From an uncultured Treponema sp. (lineage in GTDB: Bacteria; Spirochaetota; Spirochaetia; Treponematales; Treponemataceae), in contig CALDIB010000004.1 in assembly GCA_937902125.1 (NCBI GenBank), positions 1 through 26,351 of the forward strand: DNA of 26,351 nucleotides, in the 5' to 3' direction. Made by a program: the position numbers and the translations under genes. Each line of letters starts with the position of its first letter. The stretch's first letter is position 1. Below, one piece after another: positions 6,937 to 13,562 of the stretch. Below the pieces are notes generated by a model. That model did not search any database and was not told the origin of the DNA. It saw only the letters and a list, made by a program, of their open reading frames with translations.

Positions 6937-8348
6937 AGCGTCCCCTTCATTTCAAGTCTAATCAAATTGTTCATCTCCACGGCGTATTCAAGGGGCAGTT
7001 CCTTTGACACAGGGCTGGCGAAGCCTGACACAATCATGGCCCTGGCCTCCTCTTCGGAAATGCCCCGGCTCATAAGGTAAAAGACCGCGTCGTTGGATAT
7101 GCGTCCGATTTTCGCTTCGTGGCCCACGTCGGCCTTGTCGGTCAAAACCGTCATGGCGGGAATGGTGTCGCTGCGGCTCTTTGAGTCCAGCATCAGGCTT
7201 TGGCAGGAAACGCTGGCCTTGCTGCCTTCCGCGTTCTTTCCGATGTAGACCGCGCTGCGGTATGTGGAAATTCCTCCGCCCTTTGACACGCTTTTTGTGT
7301 TTATGACGCTGGAAGTGTTTGGCGCCAAGTGGAGCATTTTGGCTCCCGTGTCAAGGTTCTGGCCTTCGCCCGCGAAGGTCACGCCGGTAAATTCGGCGCG
7401 GGCCTTGTTTCCCACAAGGTCGCTTTCTGGATACAAGTATGAGACGTGGCTTCCAAAGGAGCCTGAAACCCATTCGATGGCCCCGCCTTCTTCCACCCGG
7501 GCGCGCTTGGTGTTCAGGTTGTACATGTTCTTTGACCAATTTTCTATTGTGGAATAGCGCAGGCGCGCTCCCTTCTTTACAAAAAGCTCCACGCAGCCGG
7601 CGTGAAGGTTGGCCACGTTGTATTTTGGCGCGGAACAGCCTTCGATAAAGTGCAAGTCGGCCCCTTCGTCAACGATTATAAGGGTGTGCTCAAACTGGCC
7701 CGCGCCCTTGGCGTTCAATCTAAAGTAGGACTGCAAGGGGAATGAAAGCTTCACGCCCTTTGGAACGTAGACAAAGCTTCCGCCCGACCAAGCCGCCCCG
7801 TGGAGCGCCGCGAATTTGTGGTCGTTGGGCTTCACCAAGGTCATAAAGTATTCCTTGACCATGGGCCCCCACTCGGGGCTTTTCAAGGCCTCTTCAAAGC
7901 CCATGTATATCACGCCCTGCTTGGCCACTTCCTTTTGAACGTTGTGGTAGACAAGCTCCGAGTCGTATTGCGCGCCCACGCCGGCCAAGGACGCGCGCTC
8001 CGCTTCAGGGATTCCCAGCTTTTCAAAGGTGTTCTTTATGTCGTCGGGAACGTCCTTCCAGTCGCCGCTCATTTTGGTCTTTGGCCGAACGTAAGAAGAA
8101 ATGTTGGCTATGTCAAGGCCTGAAATGTCCGGGCCCCATTCCGGCTCCTTCATTTGGTTGTAAATTTTAAGGGAGGCCAAGCGGAAGTCCCGCATCCACT
8201 GGGGGTCGTCCTTTTCTTCCGAGATTTTCTTTATGATGTCTTCCGACAGGCCCGACTCCATGCGGTAAAAGTCCTTGTCGCTTTCTTCGTAGCGAAAGTC
8301 GTAGAGGGAGCGGTCTATGTCGTCAACGCGGGTCTTTTCTTCTGCCAT
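6933..8348 (-). CDS. sufB: SufB, Fe-S assembly scaffold subunit
   Basis: 471 aa, the normal SufB length. The start at 8348 (MAEEKTRVDD) was chosen over an in-frame upstream ATG at 8393 that lies inside sufC; an AAGGG-type ribosome site precedes it. SufB motifs include the YMGFEEALKSPEW block, AAWSGGSFVYVPKGVKL, the conserved Cys in SVSCQSLMLDSKS, GHEAKIGRISNDAVFYLMSRG and the C-terminal PLEYAVEMNNLIRLEM. SufB is the main site of sulfur acceptance and cluster assembly in SufBC2D. The gap to sufC is 13 nt and the stop overlaps sufD by four bases. Confidence 0.96.
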   Translation of the reverse strand: MAEEKTRVDDIDRSLYDFRYEESDKDFYRMESGLSEDIIKKISEEKDDPQWMRDFRLASLKIYNQMKEPEWGPDISGLDIANISSYVRPKTKMSGDWKDVPDDIKNTFEKLGIPEAERASLAGVGAQYDSELVYHNVQKEVAKQGVIYMGFEEALKSPEWGPMVKEYFMTLVKPNDHKFAALHGAAWSGGSFVYVPKGVKLSFPLQSYFRLNAKGAGQFEHTLIIVDEGADLHFIEGCSAPKYNVANLHAGCVELFVKKGARLRYSTIENWSKNMYNLNTKRARVEEGGAIEWVSGSFGSHVSYLYPESDLVGNKARAEFTGVTFAGEGQNLDTGAKMLHLAPNTSSVINTKSVSKGGGISTYRSAVYIGKNAEGSKASVSCQSLMLDSKSRSDTIPAMTVLTDKADVGHEAKIGRISNDAVFYLMSRGISEEEARAMIVSGFASPVSKELPLEYAVEMNNLIRLEMKGTL

Positions 8349-8361
8349 AAAAGCCCTTCCG

Positions 8362-9117
8362 TCAAAGCGGCGCCTGGAACAAGTATTTGTCAAAGCCGTT
8401 TTTGTTTATGTCTTGAACAAGCTCTCCGCCGCCGCTCTTTATGATTTTTCCTCTGGCCAAAATGTGCGCTTGGGTCACGCTCAGGCTTTCCAATATTTTT
8501 GTGGAGTGGGTGATTATCAAGAGGGCGCCGTTTTGCTCCTTTTGGTATTTTTCGATTCCCTTGCTTACGGTGCGAACCGCGTCAACGTCAAGGCCGGAAT
8601 CCGTTTCGTCCAAAATGGCCAGCTTGGGCTTTAGCATTAAAAGCTGGAGAATTTCGCTTTTCTTCCGCTCTCCCCCTGAAAAGCCCACGTTCAAGTCCCG
8701 GGAGGCGTAGGAGGCGTCCATGTTCAAAAGCTCCATGGCCGCCTTAAGCTCTTTTTGAAAGGCGAAAAGCTTGACCCGCTCGCCGGTCTTTTGCTGAATC
8801 GCGCTTCTGATGAAAGTTTCAAGGCTGATTCCCGGAACTTCCAGTGGATTTTGGAATGACATGAAAAGGCCCGCCTTGGCCCTTTTGTCCGCGCTCCAGT
8901 CCGAAATGTCCTGGCCGTCAAAAATGATTTTTCCGACCTGCAAAGTGTAGGCGGGGTTTCCCATGATTGTGTTTCCCAGCGTTGACTTTCCGGCTCCGTT
9001 GGGGCCCATCAAAACGTGGGTTTCCCCCGCGCCGATTTTCAGGTTCAGTCCGTCAAGCGTGACTTTTGAATCCACGCTCACCCTTATATCTTGAATTTCC
9101 AGCAAATTTTCCGCCAT
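8362..9117 (-). CDS. sufC: SufC, ABC-type ATPase of the SUF complex
   Basis: 251 aa from the ATG at 9117 (MAENLLEIQDI); an in-frame ATG three codons upstream at 9126 abuts the predicted -10 box and would lie before the expected transcription start. Walker A is GPNGAGKST, the Q-loop region is FMSFQNPLEVPGI, the signature is FSGGERKKSEILQLL and Walker B is LAILDETDSGLDVDA, all characteristic of SufC rather than transport ATPases. It powers conformational change of SufB-SufD during cluster assembly. It is the first gene of the suf operon. No Shine-Dalgarno sequence is visible and the promoter sits almost on the start codon. Confidence 0.96.
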   Translation of the reverse strand: MAENLLEIQDIRVSVDSKVTLDGLNLKIGAGETHVLMGPNGAGKSTLGNTIMGNPAYTLQVGKIIFDGQDISDWSADKRAKAGLFMSFQNPLEVPGISLETFIRSAIQQKTGERVKLFAFQKELKAAMELLNMDASYASRDLNVGFSGGERKKSEILQLLMLKPKLAILDETDSGLDVDAVRTVSKGIEKYQKEQNGALLIITHSTKILESLSVTQAHILARGKIIKSGGGELVQDINKNGFDKYLFQAPL

Positions 9118-9126
9118 AATAATCAT

Positions 9127-9155
9127 AATATAGTGAAAAAAAACGGGATAATCAA
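9127..9155 (-). promoter_or_regulatory. Sigma-70 promoter of the suf operon, nearly leaderless
   Basis: TTGATT (9155-9150), 17-nt spacer, TATATT (9132-9127) on the minus strand. Transcription is expected around 9120, about three bases before the sufC ATG at 9117. No ribosome site lies between. I see no confident binding site for an iron or Fe-S regulator, although TTTCC and GGAAA half-sites flank the nearby sequence CTAGAAAAACTATG (about 9181-9206). Confidence 0.65.
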
Positions 9156-9222
9156 GAGGAAGGGGAAAAAATGGCTAAAATTTCCTAGAAAAACTATGGG
9201 AAAAAAGAATAAAATAAAGTCC

Positions 9223-9251
9223 TTGTCGGACTTGCCTAAAAGCGCTATAAT
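9223..9251 (+). promoter_or_regulatory. Sigma-70 promoter of coaD, predicted leaderless
   Basis: TTGTCG (9223-9228), 17-nt spacer, TATAAT (9246-9251). Six bases separate the -10 box from the coaD ATG at 9258, so the expected first transcribed base is the A of the start codon. No Shine-Dalgarno sequence is present. Confidence 0.7.
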
Positions 9252-9257
9252 GGACTT

Positions 9258-9737
9258 ATGGTAACTGCGGTTTTTCCCGGCTCTTTTGATCCGCCCACTT
9301 ACGGGCATTTGAACGTGATTGAGCGCGCGTCGGCTCTTTTTGACTCCATAGACGTTTTGGTTTCCGTCAACCCGGGAAAAAATTCCCTTTTTTCTGCGGA
9401 AGAGAGGGTTGGCCTTTTGGCGGAACTGACAAAGGGCTTTAAGAACGTCAGCGTCCATTCCTGCGACACCCTTGTGGTGGAATACGCCAAAAAAATCGGC
9501 GCCAAGGCCCTTTTGCGGGGCATAAGGAACGCCAACGACTTTTCATACGAATTTGACTTGGCCCTTGTGAACCGCTCCCTGAACGACGGGGTGGAGACTG
9601 TCTTCATTCCCACGGAGCCCCGCTTTTTTTCAGTCCGTTCAAGCGCCATCAAGGAGCTGGCGGGGTACGGCGGCAATGTAAGCAAAATGGTTCCTCCTGC
9701 GGTGGAGGAGGCCTTGCGGAGAAAGCTTGCGAACTAG
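9258..9737 (+). CDS. coaD: Phosphopantetheine adenylyltransferase (CoaD)
   Basis: 159 aa, the standard length. CoaD transfers AMP from ATP to 4'-phosphopantetheine, giving dephospho-CoA, the penultimate step of coenzyme A synthesis in the cytoplasm. The nucleotidyltransferase signature PGSFDPPTYGHLNVIERA is at the N-terminus (here YGH, the variant of T/SxGH), followed by LLRGIRNANDFSYEFDLALVNR and the C-terminal RFFSVRSSAIKELAGYGGNVSKMVP, which matches the bacterial family closely. It diverges from the suf operon. Both divergent genes appear to be expressed from promoters ending at or next to their start codons. Confidence 0.97.
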   Translation: MVTAVFPGSFDPPTYGHLNVIERASALFDSIDVLVSVNPGKNSLFSAEERVGLLAELTKGFKNVSVHSCDTLVVEYAKKIGAKALLRGIRNANDFSYEFDLALVNRSLNDGVETVFIPTEPRFFSVRSSAIKELAGYGGNVSKMVPPAVEEALRRKLAN

Positions 9738-9761
9738 AAATTGAAGTTTTCGGCGGCTCCC

Positions 9762-9790
9762 TTGACATATAGAAAGAAGCGCGCTAGAAT
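9762..9790 (+). promoter_or_regulatory. Strong sigma-70 promoter upstream of the ilvD leader
   Basis: Consensus -35 TTGACA (9762-9767), 17-nt spacer, -10 TAGAAT (9785-9790). The transcript would begin near 9797 and carry about 165 nt of structured leader before the ilvD ATG at 9962. Confidence 0.75.
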
Positions 9791-9796
9791 CGGTTT

Positions 9797-9961
9797 GAAT
9801 TAACTAATACTTAAAAACTTTAGGCAACCTCTAAAAACTGTAATTTGAGGTTGCCGTCGAGTTAAAAAGCCCGAAATTGCGGGCTTTTTAACGCCGCTTT
9901 TTCAAAGTTGCCTCTAAAAAGCTGAACTTTTTAGAGGCTTCTTCTTAAGGAGAATGAATAT
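9797..9961 (+). promoter_or_regulatory. Structured 5' leader of ilvD, candidate attenuator
   Basis: Three consecutive perfect hairpins: GGCAACCTC (9823-9831) with GAGGTTGCC (9847-9855); the terminator-like hairpin at 9861-9892; and GCCTCTAAAAAG (9910-9921) with CTTTTTAGAGGC (9927-9938). The ilvD ribosome site AAGGAG (9947-9952) follows directly. GGCAAC of the first hairpin can also pair with GTTGCC at 9907-9912, so alternative folds exist. I found no leader peptide rich in Ile, Leu or Val codons and no T-box motif. The first and third hairpins resemble each other (CCTCTAAAAA..CTG..), so a repeat origin is possible. Confidence 0.55.
9861..9892 (+). terminator. Intrinsic terminator hairpin between coaD and ilvD, inside the ilvD leader
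   Basis: GTTAAAAAGCCCG (9861-9873) and CGGGCTTTTTAAC (9880-9892) form a perfect 13-bp stem with a 6-nt loop. The T-run is on the 3' arm and an A-run on the 5' arm, so it can act in both directions. It may simply end coaD transcripts, but the strong promoter at 9762-9790 lies upstream of it. Confidence 0.75.
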
Positions 9962-11722
9962 ATGGCAACTGCAAAGAAAAGTCCGGCCCCCAAAGCCGAA
10001 AAATCAAAAAAAACTGAAAATGGCGCCCCCAAAACAATGAAAAGCGCCAACGCCACAAAGGGAGCGGCCCGCGCCCCCCACAGAAGCCTTTTTTACGCCA
10101 TGGGCTACACCGACGAAGAGCTTTCAAGGCCCCTTGTGGGCGTTTGCTGCGCCAAGAACGAAATAATCCCGGGCCACTACGAGCTTGACAGAATCGCCGA
10201 GGCGGTCAAGGCGGGAATCCGCATGGCCGGCGGCACGCCCATAGAGTTTCCCGCCATCGGCGTTTGCGACGGCATAGCCATGGGCCACGAGGGAATGAAG
10301 TATTCTTTGGTCACCAGAGAGCTTATAGCCGACTCCGTTGAGTGCGTGGCCAAGGCCCACCAGTTTGACGCCCTTGTTATGATTCCCAACTGCGACAAAA
10401 TCGTTCCCGGAATGCTAATGGCCGCCGCGCGCTTGGATTTGCCCACGGTCTTCTGTTCGGGAGGCCCCATGATGCCCGGCCATCTTCCTGGACATGACGC
10501 GTCGAACCCTTATTCTGGAAAAAATCTTTCCCTTACCGACATGTTCGAGGCTGTGGGCGGCCTTTCCGCGGGAAAAATCAACGCCGCGCAGTTGAAGGAA
10601 CTGGAACAGGTGGCCTGCCCGGGCTGCGGCGCCTGCTCGGGAATGTTCACGGCCAACTCCATGAACTGCCTGACTGAAGTTTTGGGCCTTGGCCTTCCCG
10701 GAAACGGAACCATTCCCGCCGTGCAGGGCCGCCGCCTTGCCTTGGCAAAACGCGCCGGAATGCAGGTCATGGAAATGTATAATAGGGGAATCACCGCCCG
10801 CGCCATGATGACCAAGGATTCTTTCAAGAACGCCTTGACCGCGGACATGGCCTTGGGCTGCTCCTCAAACACCATGCTCCACGTTCCCGCCATCATGCAT
10901 GAGGCGGGCCTGTCCTTGGACCTTCACGAGGTGAACGAAATCAGCGAGAGGACTCCCAACCTTTGCCACTTGGCGCCGGCCGGCCACACCTTCATGTGCG
11001 AGCTTGACGACGCGGGCGGAGTGCAGGCGGTCTTGGCTGAATTGGCCAAAAAGAATTTGATTAAGACCGGCTTGATTACCGTCACGGGAAAGACAATCGC
11101 CCAGAACATCAAGGGCGTTGTGAACAGAAACCCTGAGATTTTGCGCCCCATAGAAAATCCTTATTCCGACAACGGCGGCATCGCCATTTTGTTCGGAAAC
11201 TTGGCGCCCCGAGGAACTGTGGTAAAGAGAAGCGCCTGCGCCAAGGAATTGATGAAGCACACCGGCCCCGCCAGGGTTTTTGACGACGAAAGCCTTGCCA
11301 TGAAAGCCGTACAAAAGCGGGAGATAAAGCCGGGTGACGTTGTGGTCATCCGCTACGAAGGACCTAAGGGCGGCCCCGGAATGCGGGAAATGCTCGCCGT
11401 GACCGCGGCCCTTGCGGGGCAGGGCTTGGACAAGCAGGTGGCCCTCATCACCGACGGCCGCTTTTCTGGCGCCACCAGGGGAGCCTCTTTGGGCCACTGT
11501 TCGCCGGAAGCCGCGGAAGGCGGCCCCATCGCGCTTGTAAAGGAAGGCGACTTGATTACCCTTGACATCAACAATTACAAGATTCGCCTTGAAGTCAGCG
11601 ACGAGGAATTGCAAAAGAGGCGGGCCGCTTGGAAGGCGCCCGCTCCAAAAGTAAAGACAGGATACCTTGCCCGCTACGCAAAGCTTGTTTCCAGCGCGGA
11701 CAAGGGCGCGATATTGGAGTAG
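9962..11722 (+). CDS. ilvD: Dihydroxy-acid dehydratase (IlvD)
   Basis: 586 aa. It dehydrates 2,3-dihydroxy-isovalerate and the methylvalerate analogue to the keto acids of valine, leucine and isoleucine synthesis, using an Fe-S cluster. Family motifs: NEIIPGHYELDRI, PAIGVCDGIAMGHEGMKYSL, MIPNCDKIVPGMLMAA with C144, and CPGCGACSGMFTANSMNCL with C219, C222 and C225. The C-terminal part has YEGPKGGPGMREM and LITDGRFSGATRG. The first 35 residues are an added Lys/Ala-rich, low-complexity tail absent from typical family members. The ribosome site AAGGAG is 9 nt upstream; a nearer ATG at 9954 is out of frame. The adjacent suf operon would supply the cluster. Confidence 0.96.
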   Translation: MATAKKSPAPKAEKSKKTENGAPKTMKSANATKGAARAPHRSLFYAMGYTDEELSRPLVGVCCAKNEIIPGHYELDRIAEAVKAGIRMAGGTPIEFPAIGVCDGIAMGHEGMKYSLVTRELIADSVECVAKAHQFDALVMIPNCDKIVPGMLMAAARLDLPTVFCSGGPMMPGHLPGHDASNPYSGKNLSLTDMFEAVGGLSAGKINAAQLKELEQVACPGCGACSGMFTANSMNCLTEVLGLGLPGNGTIPAVQGRRLALAKRAGMQVMEMYNRGITARAMMTKDSFKNALTADMALGCSSNTMLHVPAIMHEAGLSLDLHEVNEISERTPNLCHLAPAGHTFMCELDDAGGVQAVLAELAKKNLIKTGLITVTGKTIAQNIKGVVNRNPEILRPIENPYSDNGGIAILFGNLAPRGTVVKRSACAKELMKHTGPARVFDDESLAMKAVQKREIKPGDVVVIRYEGPKGGPGMREMLAVTAALAGQGLDKQVALITDGRFSGATRGASLGHCSPEAAEGGPIALVKEGDLITLDINNYKIRLEVSDEELQKRRAAWKAPAPKVKTGYLARYAKLVSSADKGAILE

Positions 11723-11733
11723 AGAAGAAAAAG

Positions 11734-11760
11734 GCGGTCCGGATTTGGGCCGCTTTTTTT
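11734..11760 (+). terminator. Intrinsic terminator after ilvD
   Basis: GCGGTCC (11734-11740) pairs with GGGCCGC (11747-11753, one G-U pair), followed by seven T. An A-run precedes the stem. It lies 11 nt after the ilvD stop. Confidence 0.8.
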
Positions 11761-11764
11761 GGTA

Positions 11765-11793
11765 TTGAATTTTTTATGTCGTTATAGTATAAT
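11765..11793 (+). promoter_or_regulatory. Sigma-70 promoter of ilvB and the downstream operon
   Basis: TTGAAT (11765-11770), 17-nt spacer, TATAAT (11788-11793). It lies directly after the ilvD terminator. The transcript would start near 11800, leaving room for the AAAGGG ribosome site of ilvB. Confidence 0.75.
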
Positions 11794-11822
11794 TTTATAA
11801 TTACAAGAAAAAGGGTGTGGAA

Positions 11823-13562
11823 ATGAAAATCTCAGGTTCTCAAGTTGTAATCGAATGCCTTGTGGAGCAGGGCGTGGACACTATATTTGGATATCCGGGC
11901 GGAGCGATTCTCAACATTTACGATGAGTTGTACAAAAACTCCAAGCGCATCCGCCACATTCTTACGGCCCACGAGCAGGGCGCCGCGCACGCCGCCGACG
12001 GATACGCGCGCTCCACAGGAAAGGTGGGGGTCTGCATGGCCACCAGCGGCCCAGGCGCCACAAACCTTGTAACCGGAATCGCCACGGCCTACATGGACTC
12101 AAGCCCCATTGTGGCCATAACTTGCAACGTGGCCACAAGCCTTTTGGGAAAGGACTCTTTTCAGGAAATTGACATTTGCGGCGTGACCATGCCGATTACA
12201 AAGCACAACTTTATGGTCAAAAAAATCGAGGACTTGGCCGACACAATCCGCGCGGCTTTCCTAATCGCCAAAAGCGGCCGCCCTGGCCCGGTCTTGATTG
12301 ACATTCCCAAGGAAGTCACAGACCCAAAAAATTTGATAGACTTCAAGCCGCTTAAAAAATTGGACGACTCCAAAAAGCTTTTGGAAAAATTCGCGCCCAA
12401 CCTTAAGCGCGTCTTTAGCGTGGCAAAGCCCTCCGATTCTGAAATAAAGGCGGCCGCGAAGCTCATAAACTCAAGCAAGCAGCCTGTCATTTACGCGGGC
12501 GGCGGCGTTATGATTTCCAACGCCACAAAAGAGCTTTTTGATTTTGCCACAAAGGCAAACATTCCGGTTTCGGAAAGCCTTATGGCCCGCGCCGCCTTTC
12601 CGTCTTCAAGCCTCTTGTGTACTTGGATGGTGGGAATGCACGGAACCAAGGCCTCCAACATGGCCGTCACCGAATGCGACTTGCTCATAGCCTTGGGATC
12701 GCGCTTCAGCGACCGCGTCATTTCCGACGTTTCAAAGTTCGCCAAGGGCGCCAAGATTCTTCACATTGACATTGACCCGGCCGAAATCGGAAAGAACGTG
12801 GAGGCCGACATGGATTTGGTGGGCGACCTAAAGGCCGTCCTTTCCCGCCTGCTTCCCCTTGTGGAGGAAAAGCCCCGCAAGGAATGGCTCAAAAAAATCG
12901 CGGCCTGGAAAAAGGAAATTCCTCCCAGCTATTTAAAGGAGCCCAAGGACTCAATCAACCCTAAATTCATTTGCGAAGAAATTCACCGCGTGGCTGGAGA
13001 CTCCTCCTTTGTGACCACCGAAGTGGGCGAGCACCAAATGTGGACCGCGCAGTTCTATCCCTTCGCCAAGCCCAGGACATTCATCACTTCAGGCGGCTTG
13101 GGAACCATGGGCTTTGGAACCGGAGCGGCCATCGGAGCCCAGCTCGCCAACCCCAAGGCCCGGGTTGTGGCCATCGCCGGCGACGGCTCCTTTAGAATGA
13201 ACTGCAACGAGCTTGCCACAATCGGCCACTACAATTTGCCCATCGTCATTGTCGTAATAAACAACGGAACTTTGGGCAACGTCCGCCTTTGGCAAAAGCT
13301 TTTCTACGGAAAGCGATACAGCGCCACGACTCTGGACTTTGGCCCGGATTGGGTCAAGCTGGCGGCGGCCTACGGCATCGACGGCTACAGGGCCAAGAAC
13401 GCCAAGGAATTCGCGGAGGTTTTCTCAAAGGCCTTTAAGTCAAAGAAGGCCGCCGTAATCGACGCCAAGGTGGACATCGACGAGCTTGTTCTTCCCATGG
13501 TTCCCGGCGGAAAGGCCATTTACGACCAAATCATGCAAATCAACGAAGCGGCGTTCAAATGA
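11823..13562 (+). CDS. ilvB: Acetolactate (acetohydroxyacid) synthase large subunit (IlvB)
   Basis: 579 aa. I chose the ATG at 11823 over a GTG at 11817 because AAAGGG then sits 7 nt upstream. The enzyme is ThDP-dependent and makes acetolactate or acetohydroxybutyrate, the first common step of branched-chain amino acid synthesis. Landmarks: FGYPGGAILNIYDEL, the catalytic Glu in TAHEQGAAHAADGYAR, MATSGPGATNLVTGIA, and the ThDP-Mg motif from GDGSFRMNCNELATIG to VINNGTLGNVRLWQ. No regulatory small subunit (ilvN) is present in the window; instead the stop overlaps the next gene, a diguanylate cyclase, as ATGA. It would head an eight-gene operon. Confidence 0.95.
   Translation: MKISGSQVVIECLVEQGVDTIFGYPGGAILNIYDELYKNSKRIRHILTAHEQGAAHAADGYARSTGKVGVCMATSGPGATNLVTGIATAYMDSSPIVAITCNVATSLLGKDSFQEIDICGVTMPITKHNFMVKKIEDLADTIRAAFLIAKSGRPGPVLIDIPKEVTDPKNLIDFKPLKKLDDSKKLLEKFAPNLKRVFSVAKPSDSEIKAAAKLINSSKQPVIYAGGGVMISNATKELFDFATKANIPVSESLMARAAFPSSSLLCTWMVGMHGTKASNMAVTECDLLIALGSRFSDRVISDVSKFAKGAKILHIDIDPAEIGKNVEADMDLVGDLKAVLSRLLPLVEEKPRKEWLKKIAAWKKEIPPSYLKEPKDSINPKFICEEIHRVAGDSSFVTTEVGEHQMWTAQFYPFAKPRTFITSGGLGTMGFGTGAAIGAQLANPKARVVAIAGDGSFRMNCNELATIGHYNLPIVIVVINNGTLGNVRLWQKLFYGKRYSATTLDFGPDWVKLAAAYGIDGYRAKNAKEFAEVFSKAFKSKKAAVIDAKVDIDELVLPMVPGGKAIYDQIMQINEAAFK

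Noticed and set aside
9123..9458. Minus-strand frame across the suf-coaD gap
   Set aside because: It covers both promoters and half of coaD on the wrong strand, and its translation is low-complexity Phe/Lys-rich.
9797..9961. T-box riboswitch for ilvD
   Set aside because: No AGGGTGG-type T-box sequence and no specifier stem are visible; only simple hairpins are present.
10865..11614. Long minus-strand frame within ilvD
   Set aside because: It is antisense to a strongly conserved enzyme and shows no recognisable domain or ribosome site.
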